The notes: generated by a model from the letters alone, not told the origin. DNA of 64,000 bases from Raineya sp964654605 (GCA_964654605.1 CAZZLW010000042.1:72645-136644); one strand, 5' to 3'; shown: positions 16,897 to 26,003, counted from the first letter of the stretch. Program-made: numbers and translations.

Positions 16897-17697
16897 ATGT
16901 TAAGATTTTTACAACTTGAATGGTACAAAATACGCACCAACAGGGCATTTTGGGTTATTTTACTCTTAAATTTACTTGCTTTTGTGGGTTTTTTGCAAGT
17001 TATTGCCAATTCTTATCGTTCTGTAACCCACACAAAAGAGGAAAATGGTAAATTAGAGGTGCTAAGACCATTTTTTGAAAAACCATTCAATTACCCTGAA
17101 ATTTGGCAAACTTCGGCTTTTTTCCTCTCATTTCTTGTACCGCTTTCGGCTATTTTAGTGATTTTGAATATCAACAACGAATGGAGTAGCAAGATGCTTC
17201 GTCAGCATATCATAGAAGGTCTTAGCAGAAAAGAGTTTTTGCTCTCAAAATTTATATGGCTTTTGGTGCTTACATTGGTATTCACTTTTTTCTATGTGCT
17301 TGCCAATTTATTTGTAGGTTCAGGAGAATGGGAAATTTCCAATACAATTTTTTATTTTGCCCTTTTGGTTTTTGCTCAATTAAGCATAGCTTTTGCATTA
17401 GGTTTATGGATAAAACGTTCCGTACTGGCAGTAACAATATTTATTGCCTATATGCTTATCGCCGAACCGCTACTTATATGGTTTTTGAAAAAATATAGCT
17501 TGGATTTTCTTGTGCCTTTTCTACCTTTTGAAGTTTCAGATAGGCTGATTTTACCGCCCGAAGTTTTTAAGTTTTTTTCCCCCGAAGATTACAAGCAAAG
17601 AAGTGAAGCCATTCAAGCACAAATGCTTTACACAATACTTGAAAGCACCTTGCTTTGGGTATTTACGTTTTGGAAATTTGAGAAAAAAGATTTGTAA
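16897..17697 (+). CDS. ABC-2 type transporter permease
   Basis: A 266-residue inner-membrane protein with about six hydrophobic segments, including FWVILLLNLLAFVGFLQVI, FFLSFLVPLSAILVIL, FIWLLVLTLVFTFFYVLAN and LLVFAQLSIAFALGLWI. The topology and the N-terminal LEWYKIRTNRAFW match ABC-2 permeases. It starts 3 bases after the ATPase gene and converges on the VWA gene with a 1-base gap. Substrate unknown. Confidence 0.88.
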   Translation: MLRFLQLEWYKIRTNRAFWVILLLNLLAFVGFLQVIANSYRSVTHTKEENGKLEVLRPFFEKPFNYPEIWQTSAFFLSFLVPLSAILVILNINNEWSSKMLRQHIIEGLSRKEFLLSKFIWLLVLTLVFTFFYVLANLFVGSGEWEISNTIFYFALLVFAQLSIAFALGLWIKRSVLAVTIFIAYMLIAEPLLIWFLKKYSLDFLVPFLPFEVSDRLILPPEVFKFFSPEDYKQRSEAIQAQMLYTILESTLLWVFTFWKFEKKDL

Positions 17698-17698
17698 A

Positions 17699-18805
17699 TC
17701 AGATATTTTTCTTCCGATTGCGTTGGTAATCTTCAAAAATGTAGTGTCCAAGTCCTTTCAGAGAGCTATAATAGGCTCTTCCCTGATTTACTTGCGTAAA
17801 TTCTCTGACAAACTCTTGCAAGTAGGGGTCTGAGGCAATCATAAAAGTAGTGATAGGGATTTTAAGCCTGCGACATTGAGCCGCTAAATTGAGTGTTCGG
17901 TTCAAAATTTTTCTATCCAAGCCAAAACTATTCTTGTAGTATCGCAAACCCTCTTTCAGGCAAGTAGGTTTGCCATCGGTTATCATAAAAATCTGTTTGT
18001 TGGCGTTTTTGCGTCTGCGGAGCAAATCCATTGCCAGCTCTAAACCCGCAACGGTATTGGTATGATAGGGACCCACTTGCAGATAAGGCAAATCTTTGAT
18101 AGAAATCTGCCAAGCATCATTTCCAAATACAATAATATCCAAAGTATCTTTGGGATATTTGGTGGTAATGAGTTCGGCAAGAGCCATAGCCACTTTTTTG
18201 GCAGGTGTAATTCTATCTTCGCCATAGAGTATCATAGAGTGGGAAATATCTATCATAAGCACCGTAGAGGTTTGTGCTTTGTATTCTGTTTCAATAATTT
18301 CCAAATCTTCGTGAGTAAGGAAAAAATCCTCGTAACCGTGATTGATTTGAGCATTGCGAATGGACTCCGTAAAAGCGATATTATCCAATTCATCACCAAA
18401 CTCAAAATTTCGCCTATCTACCCCTTTCTCATCACCCACACCCGATTTTTTAGTTTGATGGTTGCCCGGTTTGGCTTTTTTGAGCTTTCCAAAAATTTCT
18501 TCCAAAGCATTACGGCGAATATTCTGCTCGCTTTTGGGGGTAATTTGCAAAACACCTGCTTTTTGCGGATTTTCTTCTATGTAACCTTTTCGCTTCAAAT
18601 CTTCAATAAAATCGCCTATGCCGTAGCTATCATCGGTGAGTTGGTATTTTTTATCTAAATTGTTGAGCCAAGCCAGAGCTTCGGCTACATTGCCCCCTGT
18701 CATACTGACAAGTTCTAAAAAAAGTTTGAGCAAAGATTCAAATTTGGCTTTGCCTTGCTGTATTTGCTCATCAGGGGTATATTCGGTAAAACGATAGCCA
18801 ATCAT
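17699..18805 (-). CDS. VWA domain-containing protein (CoxE/chelatase-like)
   Basis: The protein is 368 residues, with no signal peptide. The N-terminal half is helical and charged. The von Willebrand A domain begins at about residue 175 with VLMIDISHSM, an intact MIDAS DxSxS, and continues with the Thr in GPYHTNTVAGL and the Asp in MITDGKPT. Such soluble VWA proteins usually act with a MoxR AAA ATPase, but none is encoded next to it here. Metal-dependent protein binding is likely; the client is unknown. Confidence 0.88.
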   Translation of the reverse strand: MIGYRFTEYTPDEQIQQGKAKFESLLKLFLELVSMTGGNVAEALAWLNNLDKKYQLTDDSYGIGDFIEDLKRKGYIEENPQKAGVLQITPKSEQNIRRNALEEIFGKLKKAKPGNHQTKKSGVGDEKGVDRRNFEFGDELDNIAFTESIRNAQINHGYEDFFLTHEDLEIIETEYKAQTSTVLMIDISHSMILYGEDRITPAKKVAMALAELITTKYPKDTLDIIVFGNDAWQISIKDLPYLQVGPYHTNTVAGLELAMDLLRRRKNANKQIFMITDGKPTCLKEGLRYYKNSFGLDRKILNRTLNLAAQCRRLKIPITTFMIASDPYLQEFVREFTQVNQGRAYYSSLKGLGHYIFEDYQRNRKKNI

Positions 18806-18880
18806 TGGATTTGCTGTTTGGGTGAGTGATTTCTCTGCTATTAAACACTCTTTACAAGAAAATGGTTTGAGCCGAAAAGG

Positions 18881-19840
18881 TTAAATTTCAAACTTCAAAT
18901 CGTTCATACATTTGAAATGTTTTTTAGGGCAGGTGTGTTTGCCCAAACGAGAACAAGGACGACAATTCAGACTTTTATTTTCAATAATTTGGTGGGGCGT
19001 TTGATAAGGGTAAAGCCCCAATTCGGGAGTGGTACTGCCGAAAATCATATATACTTTTTTCTGAAAACAAGCGGCAATGTGTGTAAGCCCTGTATCGTGT
19101 CCATAGACCATTTCGGCTTGGCTCACTACCCAAGCCGATTGCATCAGACTCAACTTTCCACACAAATTCCACACAAGATTGGTTTTATTTTCTACAAAGT
19201 AGCTCTCTATTTCCTCACCTGCGGCTTCATCTTCTTTGCCGCCTATCAGAACAACGGGCAAAGGCATTTGCTTACAGAATTCTATGATTTTCGTGTTAGG
19301 CATTTTTTTAGTGGCATAGCTTGCCCCAATGACAAAAGCAATAAATTTTTCCTGAAAAGCGGGTGGAAAAAAATCTTTACTCAAATGATACTTTTCAGGA
19401 ATATGCAATTCCAAGCCTTTGCTATCAGGCTCTATGCCCAAAGGTACAATGGTTTCAAAATATCTATCTACAACGTGGCTATGGGGCATTTTATTTATTT
19501 TGAAATTTACGAGTAGCCACTTTTGCCAACGCAACTTCCGATAGCTTCTTGCAGGTACATTCCAAAGGGCAAGTTTGATATAAAAAGTTCGCAAGTTGTT
19601 GTGCAAATCAATGATATAGTCAAATTTTTCTTTACGCCAAAGTCCGATAAGTTCTGAAAGGCTTTTTTCGCCAAGCAAATGCAAAGTATCAATGTTAGGA
19701 TTTGCCTCAAAAAGCGGTGCGTATTGTTTTTTGGTTACAAAATGCACCTCACAGGCAAGTTGTGTTTTCAGGCATCGTAAGATGGGCGTTACCCAAATAC
19801 AATCTCCAATAGACGAAAAACGAATAACTAATACTTTCAA
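18881..19840 (-). CDS. Glycosyltransferase family 9 (heptosyltransferase-like)
   Basis: A 319-residue protein. The N-terminus VLVIRFSSIGDCIWVTPILRCLK and the C-terminal GHDTGLTHIAACFQKKVYMIFGSTTP are hallmarks of GT9 heptosyltransferases, which add heptose or related sugars to lipid A-core on the cytosolic face of the inner membrane. A Cys-rich C-terminus (NCRPCSRLGKHTCPKKHFKCM) is also common in this family. Confidence 0.93.
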   Translation of the reverse strand: MKVLVIRFSSIGDCIWVTPILRCLKTQLACEVHFVTKKQYAPLFEANPNIDTLHLLGEKSLSELIGLWRKEKFDYIIDLHNNLRTFYIKLALWNVPARSYRKLRWQKWLLVNFKINKMPHSHVVDRYFETIVPLGIEPDSKGLELHIPEKYHLSKDFFPPAFQEKFIAFVIGASYATKKMPNTKIIEFCKQMPLPVVLIGGKEDEAAGEEIESYFVENKTNLVWNLCGKLSLMQSAWVVSQAEMVYGHDTGLTHIAACFQKKVYMIFGSTTPELGLYPYQTPHQIIENKSLNCRPCSRLGKHTCPKKHFKCMNDLKFEI

Positions 19841-19891
19841 CGCTACTTTTTGCCTGCAAGTTAAGATTTTCTGCTATTTCAGCCAAATGCT

Positions 19892-20698
19892 TTACATTCG
19901 GGCTTGGGCTTCTTGCGGATAAGTAGGAGGCGTTGGCGGGCTATGTAAGCGAGGTTTCGGGGTGGGTTGGGGCGGTTTGTTTTGCTTTTTTACAAGCACA
20001 GGCGTTGGTGCAGGAACAGGTATTTTTTCTTCTTTTTTGGTAATGGCAGGTTTGTTTTCTTTTTTGGGTACAGAAAAGGTACTGCGTGGCGTGCCTGTGA
20101 GTTTGCGTTCAAAATCTTGTACTTTTTTCACCATATCCGAAAAGTTACCCAATTCGGGGTCATTTGCTTGTTTTACTTTGATTTGCAAAACGTGGAAATG
20201 GTTTTGGTCGTGTTTGTAGTCTTCCCCTTCAAACAAATTTACACGTTTGACGTGTTTGGGCAAACGATTGAAATGTATTTCGCAGGTAAAAATCTCGTTG
20301 GCTACGATGTCTTCGTAATCTAGCTGCTTACTGCCTGCAATAGAGGTTGCCATTAGCCTACCATTGCGGCGAATATTTTTAATATCAATGAAATGAAAAG
20401 CCTCGTCAGGGTTAAGATGATTTTCCAGATACCATTTTTCACGATGATATTTGCCAAAAAAAGTAATTTTTGTAATGGTATAAAAGTTTTTGAATAAGGA
20501 TTTGGATTCTTGGGGCATAGAATTGGCTACATAGCGAAAATGAATAATCATTCGGTTTTCGGTATAATCAATTTTATCAATCATATAATCGGGGTGCCAT
20601 TTCTTGTATTCGGGCTTGTAGTCGGTATAGCTACTTTGAGCCCGAATGGTTGAATAGCTTAAAAGAAAGAAAAATATGGTCAGATAATTTTTCAGCAT
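19892..20698 (-). CDS. Exported protein with Pro/Lys-rich tail, unknown function
   Basis: The start at ATG 20698 gives MLKNYLTIFFFLLSYSTIRAQ, a signal peptide, and a 268-residue precursor. Residues about 25-185 look like a globular beta domain (MIIHFRYVANSMPQ, EIFTCEIHFNRLPKHVKRVNLFEG). The last about 70 residues are low-complexity, rich in Pro, Lys and Thr, and end in PPTPPTYPQEAQARM, possibly spanning peptidoglycan. No domain recognised. Its upstream side carries a mobile repeat (20814-20945). Confidence 0.8.
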   Translation of the reverse strand: MLKNYLTIFFFLLSYSTIRAQSSYTDYKPEYKKWHPDYMIDKIDYTENRMIIHFRYVANSMPQESKSLFKNFYTITKITFFGKYHREKWYLENHLNPDEAFHFIDIKNIRRNGRLMATSIAGSKQLDYEDIVANEIFTCEIHFNRLPKHVKRVNLFEGEDYKHDQNHFHVLQIKVKQANDPELGNFSDMVKKVQDFERKLTGTPRSTFSVPKKENKPAITKKEEKIPVPAPTPVLVKKQNKPPQPTPKPRLHSPPTPPTYPQEAQARM

Positions 20699-20813
20699 TG
20701 TTTCTGATTTCAGCAAAAGCTTTGTTAATTTTATGTGCAAAAATCGCACCAAAGTTAAACCAAAATTAAGACGATTTTCTGGTTTTGATATTTGATTAAA
20801 ATGATTTTTTAGC

Positions 20814-20945
20814 GTAATTGTTTAGGTATAGTTTGCTGTAAGGAAACAGGATTATAGAAAATAGATGTCCGAAAGAAAAAATGAGAGATAAAGCCCTTAA
20901 AAACTTAAATATCAAACATTTAACTTTTTGAACGTAAATAATTAC
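20814..20945 (-). mobile_element. MITE-like element, copy A (exact 8-bp target duplication)
   Basis: A 132-bp element in reverse orientation in the divergent gap between two genes. On the minus strand it begins GTAATTATTTACGTTC and ends CCTAAACAATTAC, so its ends are imperfect inverted repeats. It is flanked by exact direct repeats TTTTTAGC at 20806-20813 and 20946-20953. Its interior matches copy D closely, sharing TTTAAGGGCTTT and TCTCTCATTTTTTCTTTC. Confidence 0.8.
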
Positions 20946-20970
20946 TTTTTAGCAATTTGTTTTTATTGAA

Positions 20971-21369
20971 ATGCAAAATCCGATAGTGCTTTTTGATGGT
21001 GTTTGCAACCTTTGTGAGGGTTCGGTGAAGTTTCTTATCCAAAAAGATAAGAAAGATATTTTACGTTTTGCTTCTTTGCAGTCGGAGGCGGGGCAAAAAC
21101 TTTTGAAAAAGTTTAATTTACCTACGCAAAAGTATGATTCTTTTGTGCTGATAGCAAATGAAAAGATTTACTTACGCTCTTCGGCGGCACTAAAAGTGTG
21201 CAGTTATTTGGGAGGAATTTGGCAATTGTGGGGGATTTTTTGGCTTATCCCCAAGCCTTTGCGAGATGCCGTGTATAATTTTATTGCAAGAAATCGTTAC
21301 AGGTGGTTTGGCAAAAAAAGCGAATGTATGCTCCCTAGCCCTCAAATAAGAAAAAAGTTTTTGGAATGA
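20971..21369 (+). CDS. DCC family thiol-disulfide oxidoreductase (DUF393)
   Basis: A 132-residue protein that opens with FDGVCNLCEGSVKFLIQKDK. The D-G-x-C-x-x-C motif gives the DCC family its name. It continues with RFASLQSEAGQKLL and the conserved RSSAALKV. The family is thioredoxin-like and probably reduces or exchanges disulfides; specific partners are unknown. A bidirectional terminator follows. Confidence 0.92.
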   Translation: MQNPIVLFDGVCNLCEGSVKFLIQKDKKDILRFASLQSEAGQKLLKKFNLPTQKYDSFVLIANEKIYLRSSAALKVCSYLGGIWQLWGIFWLIPKPLRDAVYNFIARNRYRWFGKKSECMLPSPQIRKKFLE

Positions 21370-21371
21370 AA

Positions 21372-21400
21372 AAAGTCGGTGTTTTTCACCGACTTTATTT
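21372..21400. terminator. Bidirectional terminator between convergent genes
   Basis: A perfect 10-bp stem, AAAGTCGGTG / CACCGACTTT, has a TTTTT loop and A/T-rich flanks on both sides. It separates the DCC gene (+) from the membrane protein gene (-). Confidence 0.88.
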
Positions 21401-21832
21401 TTATACCAGTTCTAAAAGTAACAAGACTAAACCAATAATCGTAAAAATAACTCCAACAGGCCAGAATACTATGAGGAGTATAATACCAACAATGATGAGA
21501 ATCAAACCAACAACACCCAACTTACCCAAACCCAATTTGCTTTCCTCACTTTGATTGCTTGGTTTTAAGTTCTTTTTAATTCTTTCGCCCTTTACAACTT
21601 TATTGGTAGTGAGAGGAGCGTTAGAAATTTCTATTGGAGCAGTTTTTTCCAAAGGTTTTACGGTGCTTACTGAGTTGCTAAGGGTAGCTTTTTCAGGATT
21701 TGCTTTTTCCATAGCAAGGTTTTCACTTGTCATTGCGTCCATACGAGCCGCACCTTCAATGTTTTGGGCTATTGTTTGTCCTACAAACAAAAACATTAGC
21801 AAAATAGCGAAAAGAAAATGGCTTTTTCTCAT
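21401..21832 (-). CDS. Exported protein with C-terminal double membrane hairpin
   Basis: A 143-residue precursor with a signal peptide (MRKSHFLFAILLMFLFVGQTIAQ). A polar, Thr/Asn/Lys-rich middle follows, then two adjacent hydrophobic segments near the end (VVGLILIIVGIILLIVFWPV and GVIFTIIGLVLLLLELV). The layout of periplasmic linker plus C-terminal hairpin is common among small Bacteroidota proteins of unknown role. No family assigned. Confidence 0.75.
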   Translation of the reverse strand: MRKSHFLFAILLMFLFVGQTIAQNIEGAARMDAMTSENLAMEKANPEKATLSNSVSTVKPLEKTAPIEISNAPLTTNKVVKGERIKKNLKPSNQSEESKLGLGKLGVVGLILIIVGIILLIVFWPVGVIFTIIGLVLLLLELV

Positions 21833-21924
21833 AAGAAATCAAGTTTTATGGTTTAACATTTTTGCAAAACTAATGTTTGTTTGCTTTTTTCCAAATTTTA
21901 TTCAAAAAATTATTCTTACAAAAA

Positions 21925-21956
21925 AAAATCCTGAAAGATTGTTCTTTCAGGATTTT
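21925..21956 (-). terminator. Rho-independent terminator
   Basis: The stem AATCCTGAAAGA / TCTTTCAGGATT has a 4-base loop and, read on the minus strand, is followed by a run of eight or more T. It lies 12 bases beyond the stop of the large T9SS cargo gene. Confidence 0.9.
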
Positions 21957-21968
21957 GGTAGAAATTGC

Positions 21969-24461
21969 TTACTGCTTTATCAGTTTCCGTGCTACTCGCT
22001 CTCCATTGGTTTCTATGAGCAGTATGTAAGTGCCTTTTTCAAGTCTGCTCAAATCTACGTTCATTGAGCCATTGAACTGAGGTACTTGATAAGTTTGTAC
22101 CGCTCTACCCGAAACATCATAGACCACTGCACTGATATTGTTGTAAATGGGATTATTGATTTTTACATTAAAAATACCATTGCTTGGGTTAGGACTGATG
22201 TGAAGTTCTGCATCATTCAAATCCAAGGCAGAAACTACTCCACCTGCCGATACCAAGAAACGGAAAGTAGGTGCGTTGGCGGCATTGGAACGAATAATTA
22301 CGGTATCTATTTTCGCTCCATTAGCAGGATTAAAACTTACATTGAAATCTGCTGTACCACCATTTGCGGCTACAGAAGTAGGCACTCCTGAAGCAGAGAA
22401 GGCTGAGCCGCTAGGGAACGTAATACTATTGATAGCAAGATTCTCATTTCCGTTATTCGTAATAGTGAAAGTTGAAGTTAGGTTGTTGCCTACCCCCAAG
22501 AAAGTTCCATCGCTTGCCATTGTAAGGGTTTTGTTGTTAGGAATATTATTACCTAAGCCCGAAACAGCAATGGTAGGGGCAGTAGCCGTTCCTGTTACAC
22601 GGAAAGTGTAAGGTGTTTTACCCGGTACATTATTCACTATGCTAATGGTAGAATTGAATGTACCAAATGTAGTAGGTTGGAAACGCACCGTAAAGGTAGT
22701 AGTACCCGCTACTACAGGAGAGGAAGGATTGGTTTGGATAACAAAATTCGCATTAGAGGAAGTTACAGAGCTAATGTTCAAGGGTTGCGTACCAGGGTTA
22801 GCAATGGTGAAAGTTCTATCCAAGAAAGGTGTAGAAGCTACCGAAATAGTACCAAAGTCTGTACCATTTACAAGCGATGTAACTACACTTCCATTAGGAA
22901 TTACGCTGTTATCAATACCACGTACTTCAATATCAGGAGGAACAATAATATTGATTTCATCTAAACCAATATCTGTAACTCCAAAATTTGATGTTGCTCT
23001 GAAGCGGATTACTGTTGTAGGGGAGTTACTTGTAATGGTAGCTGTTACAAGAGTCCATTGTGTTTGCACCACTAATGGGTTCGCAGGGCTTGTAACCAAA
23101 GGAGTGAATGAAAAACCTCCATCGGTAGAAATAAGCACTGCCAAATTATCTGTTCCGCTGGTATTGATGTAATAAAAACTTAGAGCTTTACTTAGTGTTG
23201 TAGAACTCAAATTGATGTATAAATCCAAAGTACCTTGTGTTCCTGATGAAGCCCCGTAAGTGTGGAAACGAGCAGAACGGGAAGTTCCATTAGCCCCCGT
23301 AGGTGAGTACAATCCGTTACCTGTAAAAGTCCAACCAGAAACAGAAGCTATATCTCCTCTGTTATCTTGTCTCCAAGACCGGTTACCTGATGAGGGTGTA
23401 TTTACCCAGCTATTATCGGGGCGGTCTTCTGCAATAGGTGCGGTAACACAAGCCGAGCTTTGCCAAGTAGCCTCAAAGTTTTGTGTATAAGGCAATGTAG
23501 CATAAGTAGGTGCCCCCGTAGGAGTTACTGCTGATGTAGTAGTAGAAGGAGTAGTTTGTGAGGAATTGGTACAAGTTACCAAGCAACGAAACACTGCACT
23601 TACAGCAGGCATTGAAGTGGTTGAGCTGGGAGAAGTAGCTCCTGCGATGTTGTTCCAAGTGGTACCGCCATCAGTGCTGTATTGCCATTGATAAGTTAAT
23701 CCCCCTACAAAGGGAATACCAGTTAAAGAAAGATTGATTGGCGAAGCAACACAAGCAGAAGTTGGTGTAACAGAAGCAGTTGTTACAGGAGGAGTTCCAG
23801 AGCAAGGAGGAGCGGTAAAAGTTAGTCTCACTTGGGGCTTGTTACTTCCATTTGTACCTCCTGTAGTAGTAGGGCATTGATCCACAGAACCACTTATAAC
23901 GCTTCTTAAAGAATTAGTAGCTCCTGCATACTGTCTAATCACCCCTGTACTATTGAATCCTGTAAGGACTGTATGACAGAAATCTATCACTATATTATCT
24001 ACCCCATTCCAAGCAAAAGGGGTAGAAAATGTAAAAGTACGCCAATTCTGAATAGTAGCACCAGTACCTGTTTCATTATTAGTATAGCAAGTAGTGAAAG
24101 AACCTGCGTCAAAAGCAGTAAAAGAGGTAGCAGTGGTATGTTTTATTTTAATTGACCAGTTAGGTAATGTTCCATTAATATCTGTTTCAATATACAAAGC
24201 TAATGCAGTCATATTAGCGGCAGATGTTACACCTGCCGCATTTAGCTCAGCAGCAGTATAAATAACTTGTGTTCTACGGCTTTCCCAATATCTATTATAC
24301 ACAGCCGCTGTACCAGATCCACCATTTGTAGCGGTTGTAGAAGTTCCGCTACCCAACTGTACCGTAATCTGCCCCCACGAACTTACCGTGGCGAGTAGGA
24401 GTAAGAGGTAAGCCGTCAAGTAGTTTTTCCAACTTGTAAAGTAATTGTGTCGCATAATCAT
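21969..24461 (-). CDS. Large T9SS type A-sorted surface protein with choice-of-anchor D repeats
   Basis: From ATG 24461 (a second ATG at 24455 is equally good) the precursor has about 830 residues. It has a signal peptide (YLTAYLLLLLATVSSWGQ), an N-terminal domain with many Ser/Thr, a PKD/Ig-like segment (PSSTTSMPAVSAVFRCLVTC), and a jelly-roll-like region. Two choice-of-anchor D domains follow (DFGTISVASTPFLDRTFTIANPGTQPL and FLGVGNNLTSTFTITNNGNENL). It ends with a type A sorting domain (ISPNPSNGIFNVKI ... GTYILLIETNGERVARKLIKQ). It should be exported by Sec and then T9SS to the surface. Ligand unknown. Confidence 0.92.
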   Translation of the reverse strand: MIMRHNYFTSWKNYLTAYLLLLLATVSSWGQITVQLGSGTSTTATNGGSGTAAVYNRYWESRRTQVIYTAAELNAAGVTSAANMTALALYIETDINGTLPNWSIKIKHTTATSFTAFDAGSFTTCYTNNETGTGATIQNWRTFTFSTPFAWNGVDNIVIDFCHTVLTGFNSTGVIRQYAGATNSLRSVISGSVDQCPTTTGGTNGSNKPQVRLTFTAPPCSGTPPVTTASVTPTSACVASPINLSLTGIPFVGGLTYQWQYSTDGGTTWNNIAGATSPSSTTSMPAVSAVFRCLVTCTNSSQTTPSTTTSAVTPTGAPTYATLPYTQNFEATWQSSACVTAPIAEDRPDNSWVNTPSSGNRSWRQDNRGDIASVSGWTFTGNGLYSPTGANGTSRSARFHTYGASSGTQGTLDLYINLSSTTLSKALSFYYINTSGTDNLAVLISTDGGFSFTPLVTSPANPLVVQTQWTLVTATITSNSPTTVIRFRATSNFGVTDIGLDEINIIVPPDIEVRGIDNSVIPNGSVVTSLVNGTDFGTISVASTPFLDRTFTIANPGTQPLNISSVTSSNANFVIQTNPSSPVVAGTTTFTVRFQPTTFGTFNSTISIVNNVPGKTPYTFRVTGTATAPTIAVSGLGNNIPNNKTLTMASDGTFLGVGNNLTSTFTITNNGNENLAINSITFPSGSAFSASGVPTSVAANGGTADFNVSFNPANGAKIDTVIIRSNAANAPTFRFLVSAGGVVSALDLNDAELHISPNPSNGIFNVKINNPIYNNISAVVYDVSGRAVQTYQVPQFNGSMNVDLSRLEKGTYILLIETNGERVARKLIKQ

Positions 24462-24513
24462 AGAAATTTTATTGTGTGAAACCAAAACAATGCAGAAGTT
24501 TTTTACTAAATGC

Positions 24514-24544
24514 CAAAGCTAAAATATTTTTTGGAAATACACAA
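24514..24544 (-). promoter_or_regulatory. Bacteroidota-type promoter of the T9SS cargo gene
   Basis: On the minus strand, TTG (24544-24542), a 20-base spacer and TAGCTTTG (24521-24514) match the TTG/TAnnTTTG pattern, about 53 bases before the start codon. Confidence 0.7.
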
Positions 24545-24693
24545 AAAAAAGCAAACAAATTTTTGTTTGCTTTCACAAAAGAATACATTAAGTCCCTCAA
24601 AATAAATATTTTAGGAGATTTATTATTGAAACAGGTAATTTTGTTCGATTTTTTGGCTCAGATGTGTTCTGTTCAAGCTCTGTTGCATATAAA

Positions 24694-24725
24694 ACAAGGA
24701 TTCCATTAGCTAATGAAATCCTTGT
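24694..24725 (-). terminator. Terminator after rpoZ
   Basis: A 15-bp stem with one mismatch pairs ACAAGGATTCCATTA with TAATGAAATCCTTGT around a GC loop, and is followed by TTTT on the minus strand. It lies 10 bases beyond the rpoZ stop. Confidence 0.75.
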
Positions 24726-24735
24726 GAATTATTTT

Positions 24736-25122
24736 CTAATTTTCCAGTTCATCGGGGTATTTCCAAGCGAGTTTATCTTCCAAAAACTCTTCGGTAGCAA
24801 GCGTAGTGGGTTTGGGCATTTTTTCGTAAAATTTGGAGATTTCTATCTGCTCACGATTTTCAAAGATTTCTTCCAAGTTATCAATAGGAGAAGAAAAATC
24901 ATTGAGTTTGGCTGTTAGTTCTTCTTTGGTTTTGGCAGCAATTTGCTTGGCTCTTTGAGCAATAATATACACCGACTCATACACATTTCCTGTTTTTTGG
25001 GTTATCTCACGCATATCACGTGTAATGAGCGAAGCTGAAATATTACTGGGTACAGGCTTTTTTTCGTTTTTTTCCACAACTTGGTTTTTCGCAATACCGT
25101 TGTTTTTGCTTTTCAGTTTCAT
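24736..25122 (-). CDS. rpoZ: DNA-directed RNA polymerase omega subunit, Bacteroidota type
   Basis: The 128-residue protein contains ASLITRDMREITQKTGNVYESVYIIAQRAKQIAAKTKEEL, here quoted in two parts: SLITRDMREITQKTGN and YESVYIIAQRAKQIA. This is the form of omega/Rpb6 seen in Bacteroidota. The basic N-terminal extension and the acidic C-terminal tail are lineage features. It follows bamD on the same strand (53 bases), a pairing common in this phylum. It helps assemble RNA polymerase by clamping the beta-prime subunit. Confidence 0.88.
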   Translation of the reverse strand: MKLKSKNNGIAKNQVVEKNEKKPVPSNISASLITRDMREITQKTGNVYESVYIIAQRAKQIAAKTKEELTAKLNDFSSPIDNLEEIFENREQIEISKFYEKMPKPTTLATEEFLEDKLAWKYPDELEN

Positions 25123-25175
25123 ATTTTTGGGTTTTAATGTGAATGCTAATTCCTTTGATGTTCAAATTTCCCCTT

Positions 25176-25994
25176 TTAATTTTGTTGAGAATTATCTACT
25201 TTATTCAGTTCAGAAATTTGGCGGCTCGCCGAAACAGAAATATCTTGCACCTCTTTCAAATACTTACTTTGCGGAAATTTGTCTTTGTATTCATCACAAA
25301 GCTCTAAGGTTTCTTGCAATCTTTCTTTTTGCTTGCTAAAAATACTTTCACGAGCGAGGTTGTAGGCACTTTCTATACGTTTGTATAGAATTTCCTCCAT
25401 ATAAGCCGAATCGGGAAAATCTTTCTGAAAGTTAGTCATTGCCTTGATAGCGGCTTTGTAATTGCTATTTTTATAGTAGAGCAAAGCTTGCTCATAAGCC
25501 TTTTTTTCTAATTTGCTACGCAGTTCTTCTATGATTTTATTTGCCTCTTCCGTTTTAGGACTTTGCGGATAGGCATTCAAATATTTTTGAATAGACTGAA
25601 TTGCCTCCAAAGTAGGTTTCTGGTCCAATTCGCTTTCAGGAGACTGGCTGTACAAAGAAAAAGCGTGCATATACAAACATTCCTCTGCCCATTCGCTACG
25701 CGGATAGGTTTCATAAAAGCGTTTGAATGTATAAGAAGCCATTTCGTATTCTTTATTTTTGAAATAGGCTTGTGCCATCAGATATTGAGCTTTTTCATAC
25801 TCTTTTTTGCCTCGCAACAAAGGCTCGGTTTCTTCTAGCAAAATTAAGGCTTTGTCGTAAGACTTTTTTTCATAATATTCAATAGCGGCATTGTACTTTT
25901 CCAGCGGGTCTTTGCTTTTACGAATTTTGTTGAATTTGCTACAAGCCCCCAAAAGCCCCGCCAAGAGTAATAAGCCTAAAAGAGATTTTTTCAT
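25176..25994 (-). CDS. bamD: Outer membrane protein assembly factor BamD
   Basis: ATG 25994 gives MKKSLLGLLLLAGLLGACSK, a lipoprotein signal with lipobox LLGAC, and 272 residues. Repeated TPRs follow (AAIEYYEKKSYDKALILLEE, AQYLMAQAYFKNKEYEMASY, FKRFYETYPRSEWAEE, ALLYYKNSNYKAAIKAM, FPDSAYMEEILYKRIESAY). Length, lipidation and the PxSxxxEE-type TPR loops match BamD. It is an outer-membrane lipoprotein of the BAM complex. Its promoter region carries repeat copy B. Confidence 0.92.
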   Translation of the reverse strand: MKKSLLGLLLLAGLLGACSKFNKIRKSKDPLEKYNAAIEYYEKKSYDKALILLEETEPLLRGKKEYEKAQYLMAQAYFKNKEYEMASYTFKRFYETYPRSEWAEECLYMHAFSLYSQSPESELDQKPTLEAIQSIQKYLNAYPQSPKTEEANKIIEELRSKLEKKAYEQALLYYKNSNYKAAIKAMTNFQKDFPDSAYMEEILYKRIESAYNLARESIFSKQKERLQETLELCDEYKDKFPQSKYLKEVQDISVSASRQISELNKVDNSQQN

Positions 25995-26003
25995 AGAAAT
26001 TTT

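Noticed and set aside
18062..18658. A 198-codon plus-strand open frame opposite the VWA gene
   Set aside because: Antisense to a gene with intact MIDAS motifs; composition typical of a shadow frame.
18917..19516. A 199-codon plus-strand open frame opposite the family 9 glycosyltransferase
   Set aside because: It lies wholly antisense to a well-supported GT9 gene and its product is Phe/Ile/Cys-rich without domain features.
22677..23172. Plus-strand open frames opposite the large T9SS cargo gene
   Set aside because: They are shadows of the Ser/Thr/Gly-rich repeats; the minus-strand frame has signal peptide, domains and sorting signal.
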